Of a stretch of 64,000 nucleotides of DNA, positions 35,001 through 46,740 are shown piece after piece (position 1 is the stretch's first letter; the number at the start of each line of letters is the position of its first letter). The position numbers and the translations under genes are program-made. This DNA comes from Owenia fusiformis (lineage: Eukaryota; Annelida; Polychaeta; Sabellida; Oweniidae). The stretch spans positions 50,921,885 through 50,985,884 of the forward strand of contig CAIIXF020000001.1 of assembly GCA_903813345.2 (NCBI GenBank), in the 5' to 3' direction. Under the pieces are notes generated by a model. It was not told the origin of the DNA, made no database searches, and was given only the letters and a program-made list of their open reading frames with translations.

Positions 35001-38000
35001 ACAAAAAGGCCATTTGATATGAATGATACTAGTGATGCATTATACACTTAGATGTACGTCAAACTTAGGGATAGGGAATAATTCATATTATTATCACTGT
35101 CAAGCTTGCTTTTCTATATCTTAAATCTCCATGGAATGACACATCGTCAAATTGGAATATTCTTTTTTTTCATGCCCCCTGCTCATCAATCTATTATGCT
35201 ATGTGACATCTCAACGACGTCTATCTCTTGGACATATGTTTGATCAATTAAAGAATAAGAAACGTGACAATGATATAACAATATAAAGATATCAGACTCC
35301 AATAGTTTTGATGATCTAAGTATCTCTTGTAAGTTCATTAATGAAAGGTTACAATTTATAAATGATATAACTTCAAAATGTGAAAGAACAAGGAAGATTG
35401 TTTGACAAATGTTTTAAAAGGTTTTTAAAACAGTTTATATTAAATACTCAAAATGAATGTTTTAAGTAAGTTGTAATAATTGTTTTATCTTAATATGTAC
35501 ATTCGACGCACCTTTGCATTGCAGAGCGTGCCACTGTTTCAAAAGTGAAGATCGAAATAAATAAAAAAAATATATATATACCTCTACACATGACTGTTTT
35601 TCTTGGTTTATCTAGAAGTCCAATCATTTTGTAAAGTTTCCTCTCTGGGTCAACATAGATGGGGAACTTCAGCTTGGTGTCTTTGATGTATGCCTGGAAA
35701 ATAGTGATGCAACCTTGAATTATTAGTATCTAAATCTAAGGTAATTACATGTTCTTGATTTTGATTGGTCAAAAGGTGGTCTGCTGACCATGGATTGCAT
35801 TGTCGGTTAACAGATTTTGGTGATTTTCTAAACATGATGTCATAATAAGTATCTTAAATACAATTAATATTATTTACATGTACTTACATCTAAAAACTTT
35901 GTATCAGCACATCCAATAAGAATCAGTTTGACACCAGACTCTTTCAAGTCATCTTCATTTATTTTGACGAGATCTGAAAATATCATTGGTTGTCAAAGTA
36001 AATACTAATATACACATATCTATGTACAGTTAAACCTGTCTAATCTGAACACTACTGGGACTGGTCATAAGTGTTCAAACTGGCAGGTGTTCACATTCTA
36101 AGTTTTTTTACATGGAAGTCTATGGCAGATTTTAAAAATGGGACTGAAAAAGTGTTGAAATGTGCTCAAATTAGAGAGGTGTTTTGGTAGGTATGTGCAG
36201 GTGATACATGATAAAATTAGAAGCTACATGAATATTTTATTGATTGTAAACATATCTTATTGAGGAAATATAATGGTGGTGATAGCGCATGAATGGAATG
36301 CTATTTTAGAGAGATTTAACAAATAAGCTGGATTCATTTGGCGTGACTGATTACATAAGTGTTAATAAATGTGCTTACCCTCTACATATTCTCTATACAT
36401 GAAGCAAAGAAAATTCTGCAAAGACAAAATTTAATATAATGTTACAAGTCAAACATATCCCATAGATCAGTAAATCAATTGTTCTACTTACTCAAGTATT
36501 TTGAGGTATTTGACTATTTGGCAATACCCAGAATAAAATCTGAGCTTATATATTTGCCATAACTCATACAATCAAACAATATTCTAATAGGATAAAAGTA
36601 TTAATATATTTACTTATACATACTGAAAGTTACAATATGTAGCCATTGTAATGGAACATATGTTAGAATTATATTGCATATCAAATATGCATTAAACCAA
36701 TTCAAATGTGATTTCACATAATACTATACATACAGGGTGAGCCAAAAAGGTAACCCAATCAAATCATATAACTCAGCCATCCGGTATCAAGTCATATTTG
36801 GCACAATTTAACCTTGTTCAATGTTCTTCCATGCATCTAAGTTTAATTGGTCTATTCCAAATGGTCATGATATTATGGCCATTTTACAAAACATGATCAA
36901 AATGACAGTCTTGTTTTTGGAGGCAAACTTGAACGCATCAGGTGAAGTTTTTCTGATTAAACGCTCATAGATATCTTGTTTAATGGCTCTCATTTGCATT
37001 TTAATCTCTAATCTGTGATGCTTGTAGATTTGTTAATGCACAAATCATCTTTGAAATGGCCCCGAAGATAAAATTTCAGGGGTTTCATGTTGGATGATTT
37101 TGGTATGTTTTGGCATTTTGAGCATATTTTGTAAAAGTGCCATAAAATCGTGACCATTGGACATATACTAATGGAACATATTAGAATGAAAGAACATTGA
37201 ACAAAGTTCAACTGTGCTAAATACAACTTAAAACCCATACTGGAGGACTGAGTCATTTGTTTTTTGGCACACCCTGTATAATCGTCCTATTCATTCTTGG
37301 AATAACAGGTTGCAAAGGTTAAAATTATTTGTTGAGGATATGGTGATCTACTTTTTGAAAATACACTGAATTTTCTACTTTTTATATTCCTAGAATATTT
37401 TTTGTCAATTAAAAATCCAAATGTATTTAGGCACTCTTTAAGTAAACTGAAAGAGGTAGACCATATTTAGTTATGAGTACATGAAAATAACATGAAACTC
37501 CAATAGGGAGACCTTTAAGGAGATCTGCATTAATGAGTATTTCGGCTGAAGCTTAAAAATTCCATTCCATAGCAAGTACACATTAGATACATAAAACCCC
37601 CTCAACAAACACAATTTGATTGAACATTCTCCCAAAATTCCTTCCTTATATGAATACCAGGAAATGGAAACAGGAATTCAATGATACAATTTTGAAAATT
37701 TGATGTCATTCATAGAAAAAGAAAAAGAAACAGTTCCTAATTGTCATTGTAGACACAAATTCCACTATATTTGTATGTTCCGGAATGGAGAAAATAGAGC
37801 ACTCAATTCACTGAGGTAAGAATTTATGACATATGTGACAGAATGTCTTTCATAGTGTCAGTAATTATTTATGTTCACCACTTTATAGTCAAAACAGTAA
37901 TGTTTGTGAGTACTTTGAATTTAAAAAATAAGCAATCAAATGACCAAATTGAAACAGTATATGTAAAAATAGAAACATTTATATTTATCCTAACTTGTGT

Positions 38001-41000
38001 ATATTTTAGTTTGTTTTCTAGTTAAGCTATCATATCTGTGGCCTCTTATATTTTGATACTTCTCTGCCATGTTTTTTTCGGAAAAATTAACATGGCTGAA
38101 ACTCTCTAAATTATTATCTTGTTCCAACACCATCCTCTTCGTTTCTGGTCTTGGAGGGGATCCATTGAAACACACATTATTTTTCAAAAGTCGAAATTTT
38201 GAATGCCTGGTCTTACACCTTCTCTGCAGGTGAACCTATTTTCGATATATGCATGAAGGTCCATTCAAAGTTGACGTTTGAACCTTTAAAAAGCCAAATT
38301 TAGACTGAGAATTGAAAAGGTTTTAAGAACTTTCATTTTTCTCGGTAGACCGGAAGTAAATTTATTTGTCAAGTAAAAAGTGATAGTGGGGAAGTCAAAA
38401 CGGGTTTACGGAAAAGACCCACCCCACCGACCGGTCGGTGTTTTCCATAGGTAGCCTCAAAACAGGGTTTGAAAAAATATGTAAAAGACCGACCACTATG
38501 TAAAAGACCGACCAAAAGAAAAAAAACCTGCCTTGACACTGACCAATTTTACAAGAAAACAATATTCCTGTTTATGTCCGTACGTAGGCCTATGTCTGTT
38601 CGCCGTTTCCGGGCATTAACTCCAATACTGTTGTCCCAATATTGGCTACAGTAACAAGGCCCCCAGAAGAGAAAAAATTTAAATTCTTAATCACATTCCC
38701 GGTCCGGGCAAGTCCATGAAGTTCGTAAAGTTGTAGCTACGTTCATCCAGTTCGGACACAGTTTAAAACCAGTTCGGCAACATTTTAAAGAACGCAGTGA
38801 CAACTTGTTTGGTGTGATAGCTATATTTGTTAATTAAGCTGCAAACTGAACAGGTAAGTGTACTCACGACCTGAATTTACGCCTGACTGCACAACGTCGT
38901 AATACGTTTCTAGTAGGATTGAAGTTCGCCCTGTTTCCAGATCGTTCTGCGTTCTTTAAAAACGTGGTCACTCGTTCTGATTACTAAGTTCTGGATGACC
39001 TACTCGTTCCAGGGGCGGATCTGGGAACCAACAAGGGGGGGCTCAAACTTCTGGTCTGAGAAAAAACTTCCTAAAATTTGGCCTAAAATTAAAAAATAAG
39101 GCCTTAGAAGGCCTATTTATGACCAAAAAAGCCTTCTTTTTGGGGCAACAAGGCCTTTTTTGGCTAAAAACTTTTTTTGGGCCCAATTTTTTTTTCTGGG
39201 CCAACCCGAGGGCCCCCCCCCCAGATCCGCCAGTGCGTTCGGGTAGTTTGATAATGGAGAGGTTAAGCAATGCATATAAACGTATGTACACAACTTGTAC
39301 GTATAAATCGTCCTATACAAATGCATGTAGTTTTCTCACATAAACAATCGTTCAGTTACAGTGTTTACTTAGTCCTTTAATTAGGCTACACATCCTCGTG
39401 TAATACGTTATTGATAGTTATATAGCTGGTTTTGTATGATACATACTTTAACAAGCTCGTGTCGTAAGATATTTAAAGCTAAAACATGTATGACATTCAT
39501 TTTCTTCAGAAAGCATTTAAGCCAAGCTGTTTTGGCCTAAACGCATGTTCGAAGTTATCTTGCGTCAGAAGCAATTAAAAAGATTAATAAAAAGGTATCA
39601 ACTTTCAGCTGGCTAGTATTCTCTAACACAGTGGCGTGACCTTACATGACCTTTTAATGTTAGTTAACTGCTTAATGTTCAATTAGATAGATAAGTTTAA
39701 TAAGGGAGCTATATGATACTGTGCATCGAAATCAAAATTGCCAGCATAGTACCCAATAAACATGAGTATAATGATTCCCGTTGACACCAACGTAAAATTG
39801 AAAATCTCCCGTTGTAAACAGGAAAATAAAGCTGATCTGATATCTGAAGTAGACTAAGTAGCGCTTGCTTTTTATGTGTGCTATATACATTACTGTATTA
39901 ATTCATTGACTTTGCATTCACGGTTACGTTGCGAAAAACATCGCTAGCTTAACCTCTCCAAAGTTTAAACGGACCCTAAACGGTTCTTAGTACGTCAAAT
40001 CTGTTCGTGCACAGTTAAAGTCCGTTTTCGAGAACGTAGTAAGAACTAGTTTGGTGTGATAGTAGGGTAAGAGGAGTCCCACTTATTTGAAAAACAAACG
40101 CAACTAGTGATTGTGTAAAAAACCGAACGCTGACCAAGCACCGACCTCTCACCTCATGGACCCAACTGTGGAGAGTGACTGGTCGGTGGTCGGTCTTTTC
40201 CGCAAACCCAGTATTATTTAGAACCATTTAAAATTAAACCGACGGCAAAATTGAATTGACTGAAATCTTTATATGTTTTCTTCTTCACGGACCTCAGAGA
40301 AGACACTTCCGGTTTAATAATCAGTGATTTTATCGATCAAAAAATATTTCTTTTTGAATTTGTCCGATATCTGCTAATACGGTGTATATTTGTGCTTATT
40401 GTTAAATTACAAAATAGGTTGGGTATAGAATATGTCAAAGTCATTTGATCTTGTCCCAGAAGCAATATTTCATCATTTCTGTCGCCTGGAATTCCTTTAA
40501 GGCTCTCTAGCAGAATTGGCTATCAAAATGCTAAAGAACCTTAAAATTAAAGGCTCTTTGGCCGGAATGCTAAAGAACCTTAAAATTTAAGGCTCTTTAG
40601 CATTTTGGTAACCCATTTGGCTAGAGAGCCTTAAATTTTAAGGCTCTCCAGGCGCGGCCTACATTACTATCTGAAATAAACAAAAGTTAGGATAAATGTA
40701 AATGTTTCTATTTTTACTTAAACTGTTTCAATTTGGTCATTTGATTGCTTATTTTTTAAATTCAAAGTACTCACAAACATTACTGTTTTGACTATAGTTT
40801 CCTTTTTATAGCTTTATTTTGATAAAAGTGATATTCGGCACCTAAAAATAGCATGGGAGTAAGTCAACCCCTTTCTTCTATTCTCTATGTTTTAATATAG
40901 AGAATATAAGAGAGAAGCAGGGGGTGACTTACTCCCCATAAAATATAGTCAGTAGGATAGGTATGTATCAAAAAACTTTTGTTTACATGTTGCCAAGTAA

Positions 41001-41211
41001 AAAAAATAAAAAATGAACTTACTCTGATAAATATAACAATTGTTTTCTGGTCTTTATACAAATTTCCAAACTTAATTTTTTTGTCAGACCTATCAAGGAC
41101 TTCATAATCCTCAACTCCATCTAAATCAATCACAAATTCTTCTTTCTCAGTTCTCGACATTTCAACATCTTGAACTTCTGAAATATTTTCTTCCTCATTT
41201 CTATCTTCCAT
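29025..41211 (-). CDS. PRXL2C: peroxiredoxin-like 2C (AAED1-type, thioredoxin fold), complete, 6 exons
   Basis: A member of the AhpC/TSA-related PRXL2 family, presumed redox active; its biochemical role is poorly known. Exons in transcript order: 41211-41023, 36415-36379, 35973-35888, 35693-35582, 34787-34659, 29152-29025. All GT-AG, frame kept, 226 residues, which equals the human length as I remember it. Order of recognisable blocks: acidic N-terminus, KTIVIFIRNFLCFMYREYVE (end of exon 1 and exon 2), LILIGCADTKFLD, FPIYVDPERKLYKMIGL, DMEQQGGAFILGPG and the HFYHID segment in the last exon. The active-site loop reads Cys67-Phe-Met-Tyr70, so the second Cys of a CXXC pair is absent. Start: first Met of MEDRNEEEN. 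Introns 1 and 5 are 4.6 and 5.5 kb and packed with repeats. Confidence 0.92.
29265..29595. repeat. tandem array of about 36 bp, about 9 copies, PRXL2C intron 5
   Basis: Units read CTACCGCATTTTTTCAAAAT plus CTTCCGCAAAA with variation. The array starts about 110 bases from the 3' splice site of the last PRXL2C exon. Confidence 0.9.
30640..30990. repeat. dimeric dispersed repeat, unit about 180 bp
   Basis: Two successive copies share AATGAAAAA.ATAGAAATATCA, TTTAAATCTA..A.ATGTAAAAA and GAAGCAGGGGTAA words. The same dimer is present in reverse orientation at 63350-63735 in an OvoA intron. Confidence 0.75.
31000..31420. repeat. tandem repeat related to the array in 53580-55024
   Basis: Three copies of GATTTGAACTTCTGA.AAC, GTAGATGATTTTGAAAA and GACCTT..AAAGGTCA words. 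The reverse complements (ACATCTACAAGTTCTCAGAA and GACCTTGAAAAGGTCAAAA) occur in the modular element at 53580-55024. Confidence 0.65.
31421..32134. mobile_element. long fold-back element, arms of about 300 bp, PRXL2C intron 5
   Basis: The left arm (31421-31721) starts GGAGGAGGGAAGTTAGCGCA and the right arm (31831-32134) ends with its inverse. Matches continue inward through ATGTGGGTGGGTTGTTTGCA / inverse and the ATTGATGCAAGAAAAATTAA text. The centre is about 110 bases. The two antiparallel short ORFs inside are mirror images, not genes. Confidence 0.85.
32135..32225. repeat. copy of the GTCACCAC palindrome repeat
   Basis: TTGTTACAGACGCC, CCAACTGCCATCAC, then AATATGTCACCACG and TGGTGGTGACAT. 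It abuts the right arm of the fold-back element at 31421-32134. Confidence 0.7.
33640..33930. repeat. tandem duplication, period about 195 bp
   Basis: GACGAACAGAAATGCATTCA and GATGACGTTAAAGGGTAGGG with ACACCTTATACAA occur at about 33640-33730 and again at 33833-33905, both followed by TATAAACTCATG. PRXL2C intron 5. Confidence 0.85.
36026..36190. mobile_element. pogo/Tigger-like MITE fragment, PRXL2C intron 2
   Basis: ACAGTTAAACCTGTCTAATC, GAACACTACTGGGACTGG and GTGTTCA..TTAGAGAGGTGTT resemble the ends of pogo-type (Tc1/mariner) short elements, in which a CAGT..AACCTCT start and GGGACC..GTGTCC inner repeats recur. Assigned from remembered sequence style; no alignment was made. Confidence 0.45.
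36731..37278. mobile_element. 548-bp element with TACAGGGTG ends, PRXL2C intron 1
   Basis: Starts TACAGGGTGAGCCAAAAAG and ends TTTTTTGGCACACCCTGTA, a terminal inverted match of about 17 bases. Inner parts also pair loosely, e.g. CATGATATTATGGCCATTTT with its inverse near 37130-37160. TA at both borders. No transposase. Confidence 0.85.
39011..39233. mobile_element. short element with GGCGGATCTGGG ends and CGTTC duplication
   Basis: Left end CAGGGGCGGATCTGGG and right end CCCAGATCCGCCAGTG are inverted. CGTTC lies directly outside on both sides. The body has paired GGCC-rich text (AAGGCCTTAGAAGGCC and AACAAGGCC). Pieces with the same ends occur near 42083-42200 and 46219-46245. Confidence 0.7.
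40490..40655. repeat. cluster of palindromic GCTAAAGAACCTTAAA units
   Basis: Four alternating half-palindromes: AAGGCTCTCTAGC, GCTAAAGAACCTTAAAATT with AAAGGCTCTTTGGC, GCTAAAGAACCTTAAAATTT with AAGGCTCTTTAGC, and GCTAGAGAGCCTTAAA with TTTAAGGCTCTCC. Each pair can fold, and each arm can also pair with arms of its neighbours. Confidence 0.85.
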
Positions 41212-42082
41212 TTTGAATCTTTAATTGGTTCTCTAAGTGAAACTTATTTGAAACGAAAACATTAAAACATTGGTACATGATATTTCATCACAGTTGATGA
41301 TATATTTTCAGACTATTTTCAGTGTAATAAATATTAATAACTGACAAATAACATGAGAAATAACACTCTGACATCGTAATATTTTTATTTTCCGTATTCT
41401 CTTGTTCCTGTAAGAGTTTGTTCTTTCAGTCGTCATTCTCCTTTACAGAGCTTTTGGTATCCAAACTTTGTAGGAAATCCAATCAAATGAAATGGAGATT
41501 GTGGTAGATATATGAGGTCACGTTGACTTGTTTATCGGGCCTGCTTGTTTAACCCATGATAGGAAAACAGTGAGTTATTTCTCATTTTTATGTAATACAG
41601 TAGTCAGGAATCAGAAATAGATAGAATTAATTCCTCATCACAGGATGGTATTCATTGTAGAGAATTGGCTATACTGTGTAAAGTCTACATAGTGCATAGG
41701 TCCACTGTAGGTCTATATAAATTTTTACTTTTGTAATACAAATTTTTGCACCGGTTTAGTAGGTTAGAGGGTTAGATTACCATGACTTTGAAGACTTATT
41801 AGTTTTAGTCCAGGTACGAATATAAATGGCCAAAAGTACAATTAAATAAGGGAGATGTGTACGTTTCCTAGGCCCGAAGGATTTCCTAAGAGGGGGCGGG
41901 GCGATGGCTTTTCCGTAATGAGTTTTTTTTTCCACCGATACGTCCGACAAAGCATTGACGGTGCGGAGTGTCGCAAACTAGAAAAGAAATCAAAATTTAG
42001 ACGCTCCACAGTACATTCTGAGTTTGCATATAATTAAATACTTCAAGTATACTCTCTACACAACTCATTTCATATACGATTC

Positions 42083-42200
42083 ACTGGCGGATCTTACTAA
42101 ATTTGCACATAGCCATCTTTTAGATAGATGGCTATCTCTCAGGAGATAGCTTTGTATAAACTAAGTAAGGCGGATCCAGGGCCCAGGGCCCTCCCCCTTG
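42083..42200. repeat. GGCGGATC-type repeat fragment with small hairpins
   Basis: CACTGGCGGATCTTACTAAA on the left and AAGTAAGGCGGATCC on the right surround two adjacent stems (AGCCATCTTTTAGATAGATGGCT and CTATCTCTCAGGAGATAG). The ends resemble those of the element at 39011. Confidence 0.6.
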
Positions 42201-43027
42201 GATGGCTTCAATTAGTGTGCCTTTTGGGCATTACTTGGCCATTTTTGGGCCTTTTTAAGCCAAATTGCAAAAAATCGGCGTAAATTTTTTAGATTTAGAG
42301 GCCCAACATTTTTTGTACTTTTAAAAACTGAATTTTATCATTTTTCATACATTTTATAAACAAAATATTCTGCACCCTCTTTTCTAGGTATATTAGGGCA
42401 CTATGTCTGCAAAAGTGGAAGATGTAGACAGTGTGGAAGGAGGAGTGTATTTTAAGAAGTACGACAAATAACAATAACAAATCGTAACAAATATAGTGAT
42501 TTTGTAAGATAATAGATAAATGCTCATTTCAATATAATTTCGATCTATGATTTTCGCTAGCATAGCAATATAAATTGAATTCGTGAAATTGAAAAATTGG
42601 GAGTAGGGGAAAATAAAATAAAAACTATATCTAAAATTGGGAGAGGTTTATCATTATAATTCTGGTACCACAGTTTACATAAGCATTACGGAACATTCAC
42701 AAAAATTAACTAAAATCAATTTTTATCTAATAAAGCAGAAAGAGAAAGAGTTAGAAAGAGAATTCAATCTGTTAAATTAGTACTTTCTACCAAACAGAGC
42801 AATAATGATTAATTTGTATTTTGTACAGTATTAGAAACAATGTGACTATCATATCAATATTTTACAAATTTCATTTTTATTGGCTTAAACTTCAGACTAT
42901 CATAACTTTGCTCCTCGACCCCAAATCACCTTGATTTTTACGCCAAAAAGTGTCATTTATCTGTGGCCTAAGCTAGAAAAATAACACAGGTATTTGATTT
43001 TCAATCAACTGGTATTAGTGGACAACT

Positions 43028-43105
43028 TTTCTATCCGCAAAACAAACAAATCATCTGATTGGTGCACATTAAATCCAGCGCACAATCAGATGATTTGTTT
43101 GTTTT
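43028..43105. repeat. hairpin with 27-bp arms
   Basis: AAAACAAACAAATCATCTGA (from 43038) pairs with TCAGATGATTTGTTTGTTTT (to about 43106); the loop carries GTGCACATTAAATCCAGCGC. One or two mismatches only. Confidence 0.85.
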
Positions 43106-43434
43106 ACTCTAGGATCTCATTGGTCAGACTCCTTTTAAACCAATGGTTAATGTTAATGGCCCCAAATTATTGACTAATGAGGTTGACTGCTCAGCTTCTA
43201 TTTACCTAATACATAAGAATTAACATAATGTAGGCTGGATAAGATCAGATGATATCTCATTCAACAGAATCCTCAATCTATGACAAATAACTAGGGTTTT
43301 GGGCAGAAATTATAGCCTGATATTCCAAGGTATAAAAACATCATACCTTGGAAATCCATATTACATGGTGTCCAAAAACATTTCTTTACAGTACATGATT
43401 GTGTACCTTATAAGCATTTATATTGAGCTTAATT

Positions 43435-44178
43435 ATCCCAACGAACTTCAGTTCGTTAAGGATATAGTGAAGCCCTCCGTCCGTCCGTCTGTCTGTCCGT
43501 CAGTCAGTCCGTCCGTCTGTCCGGAAGATAACTCAAATACTAGTTGACAGATTTTCTTCATATTTAGTGGAAAGATGTATATTGGTGAATAGTTTTACGC
43601 AAAAAAAACATTTTTCAAGATGGCCGCCGCTTTAAAAATGACGGGACTTTTTCGCAAAAATCATAAACTTTTCATTCTAAACCAAAGTAATTAATATTAA
43701 TGTTTGAAATTTTGGTAGTGTATTCACAACATTTATCTATTTCACATATATTCTGTGTTTTTCATCCTGACCCCCAGGGGCCATGTATGGGGGGACAGGA
43801 AAACAGAAATTTTCGCTAATTTTTAGATCTTTCTAAAGTATAGCTTTATTATACTCAAATGAAAGGCAATTAAGAGTAGATTGCAAATATTGTATCTTTT
43901 TTCTGATTCGAGCCTCGTAAAATTCAAAATGGCCGTCTAATGTACGATTTCTCAATAATTTTTCGATCCCTTCAAAGTATGGCTATATTATACTCAAATT
44001 GAAGGAATTTTGGAGTAGATCACAATTATGATATTATTTTTGAGATTGGTACCTCAGAAAATTCAAAATGGCTGCTTTGCAGGAATTCGCAATTCTAAAA
44101 TCTAATTTTTTCATTTTCAACCAAAGTAATGAGTATAATTGATTGGAATTCGGTAATTGATATTTTGTTCGTTGGGAT
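43435..44178. mobile_element. modular element: terminal hairpin, (GTCC)n microsatellite, ATGGCC repeats
   Basis: The left end ATCCCAACGAACTTCAGTTCG folds on itself and its outer half returns inverted at the right end (GTTCGTTGGGAT). A GTCC/GTCT tract follows at 43471-43522. The body has three loose repeats containing AAAATTCAAAATGGC and AAAGTATAGCTTTATTATAC. Architecture matches the elements at 53580 and 55046. A possible relic of the right flank is seen near 50067 (GTGGGATTTGCATCTGC, GTTGCCATTTTCTAGTTA). Confidence 0.75.
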
Positions 44179-44689
44179 TTGCTACTCCACAGAGTTGCCG
44201 TTATCTAGTTAGTAATGCTTCCCCACTACACTACACTGCACTACACTAATATATACAATTTATACAAAAAACTTATTATTTACATGATATGTTATAATAT
44301 ACTTTAAGTGTGATGCACCCAAAATGTTAATCTCCAGGCAAGTTTAAGTTTTGAATGATTTTGTAATAAAACTTCCAACTTGCTTTTGCACATATTTATC
44401 TTTTGAAGAAATTAACATAATTAATGTATTTTCAGGATCATGTTGATCAACATTAATTTCGCTAGTGATGTTGTCAAACAATATTTTTTCTATTTTCTCT
44501 ATGTATTTGGCATTTAATCATGAAATTAACCTCATTTTCTATTTCTCCACAAAAGTTACATAATGTTTCATATTCAGGTTTTGGCAGTGTCTACCCAGTT
44601 CTATTTGTAACTTATGTGAACTTAATCTCAGTTGTGAAAATGATTGCCTGTAATTTTTGTTTTGAAGGCTTAAATATTGTTTTGAATTT

Positions 44690-44815
44690 AACTACTTGTG
44701 TATTGAAATCTTAATGTTGAAATTCAGCTGGATTAATGGCTATTTAGATAAAATTCAGCTTTGTGTCAACTACAAATAAGGTTTTTCAACTGAAAGATTT
44801 CAATACACAAATAGT
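44690..44815. repeat. hairpin repeat related to 15400-15600
   Basis: ACTTGTGTATTGAAATCTT at 44694 pairs with AAGATTTCAATACACAAATA at about 44794-44813; inside, ATTCAGCTGGATTAATGGCT and AATTCAGCTTTG are present. The first half is close to the text just left of the 15465 hairpin. Confidence 0.75.
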
Positions 44816-46740
44816 TTTGGGGGTAAGTATTAATTAATTTGCTGGTTACCTAAATCAACCAATATGTGAGGAGGAGCAGATTTTGGGCCCTAATTTTTTT
44901 TGGCCTCATCAATTTCTTTTGGCACCCAAGGCTCAATACATTGCTATTAAATTTTAATTTTTTAAGTGTTGAACTACCTAAAGGTTGTCTATGGGTCAAT
45001 ATGGCATTAGCACTTACTGTTTGTTTAGTTCAGGGCATGTCATTGGCTGAAATCTGTGCTGTTATGTACATACCCATACACACCCCTCTCTTTCGACCTT
45101 GGAATGTAAACAAAGAGGAGGTATATTCTGATAAGACTGGTTGAGTGTGTGTAATTTATATCACTTATCGTGCGTTATGTACTGTTATCATTAAACATTT
45201 AAGCGTACACTTAACAGTCATATGCCTATTCTTAGTCTTGTATCATGCCTTCGTGATTCCCTTACAGATCTCACCTCTAGTATGTATTGTGTTGGGGTTC
45301 ATTCCAGGGGCTTTGTGCAAGACTTCTGAAAATTATACCACATAAATGATGGAGGGGTAGACAAGAACTGAAATTGGTCACTCTTTTCAGTTATTTTCCA
45401 TCCAGTCTTCTTCAACCAAGTATTAGAGTCCATTGATTCAGTTTGATTGATTTAACTTATTTATAATAATTATGCAATGAAATACTTTGCAGGTGACATT
45501 ATTCCTTGTATTTATACCTGTACAGTGTACATGTTGTTCAAATATATGGGAAAGGACCCATGGTGATAACCAGGTAAAATGCTTTACTGTATAGGTGCTG
45601 TATAATAATCCTATAATGTTCTCCTCTTGTATTATAGATTGATGTTAGCAGCCATATCGCAAACACATGTGCAAATCCCCAATAGGAACAGTGATTCAGC
45701 AAAATTTAATTGTTGATCCTGCCTGTTATTTCCTCCTTAGAGTGGATAAGGGAGCAGAACGTTGAATCAAAGCATTTGGAACACTTGTCAGGTATGATTT
45801 TTTACTCTTGTATATATTAAAACATAATTTGAAGTTTCACTGAAGAGGTTCATTGTGTACATGTAGGTTATCTTATGTATAAAGCTAGTAATTGTCTTTA
45901 CACTACCCGAAAAGACTTATATTTTTGACGTTTCGGCCACCTCCGGTTGCCATCATCAGAACTTTGATTTAAGGTACAGCTGGAAAATAACATTTTGGTA
46001 AAAAATTGCTATACCTGCACATGTTATTTTCTGGTACAAAATAGAGTATTGTTGGGTTTTTCTTCGTCATACCAGGTTTCAATTCTTGCATAAAGATGGC
46101 AGCATAGCTGTGCATCAAGACTTTACAAAATCATTGAAGCCAAAAGCCACAACTCTGTTCAATCTTTTCACTCATCATATAGGCAACACTTAGTCATTTC
46201 TCATAACCAGACTAGCTGGACTCCCCCCCCCCCCAGATTCGCCAGTGAGTACAGTAGCTCAGTAATGTACATCTTGTAAATAGATAATGCAGTTTGACTT
46301 TTATAATAAAGAAGCCTATGTTACTCTAACTCTGAAGTTTGTCATATCATATTGGCGTCATCGTTTCGTAGAGACCCAACAGTATGGATGGAATGATGGT
46401 CCTTCTTCCATATTGCTTTGAAATCTTGTTAAAGTCTTGTTTTTAATGAGACTTAGAGAGATCTGCATTTTTAACCATTAAAGACTAACACTTTCTTCTA
46501 TTTGAAGCTATATTTGAATTCTGTGTGTAATTTTCTATCAAAACAACCACTTTAACCCAAATTCAACCACATGCAGATAAGTCATTTGCATCATGTTCCT
46601 GTTGAAGTGTTTGTTCCAAACCTTAGAAGTTGAAAATGAGCAAAAAAAACGTTTACTGTATATTATATTTATCTAAAAGGACTGTTAATATAGCAGCTGA
46701 ATGTTCCAATATTAAATGCATTTCAAAAGCTATTCAATTA

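Larger units (their letters stand above)
37886..40798. mobile_element. 2.9-kb structure with nested inverted repeats, PRXL2C intron 1
   Basis: The outer arms, 37886-37998 and 40686-40798, are inverted copies over about 110 bases (TATAGTCAAAACAGTAATGT on the left, inverse on the right). Inside them a second pair, 38402-38440 and 40175-40211, shares GGGTTTRCGGAAAAGACC and CACCGACC. The interior has CpG-containing, GTTCG-rich DNA unlike the intron around it and no long ORF. It could be one decayed transposon with long ends or one element inserted in another. Confidence 0.6.

Noticed and set aside
43471-43522. GTCC/GTCT repeat as a CRISPR-like or coding array
   Set aside because: Simple tetranucleotide microsatellite inside a mobile element; no spacers.
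44866-45345. Two successive ORFs of 92 and 66 codons before the OvoA gene
   Set aside because: No family motif, no splice logic, AT-driven hydrophobic composition; the second merely begins where the first stops. Treated as chance.
45741-45791. Possible 5' non-coding exon of OvoA (CTTAG before, GTATGA after)
   Set aside because: Splice-like ends flank only 51 bases with no coding role; cannot be supported without transcripts.
45905-45965. GACGTTTCGGCC...CATCATCAG text resembling ends of Penelope-like or other retroelements
   Set aside because: Only about 40 bases from memory of similar repeats; no coding part nearby.
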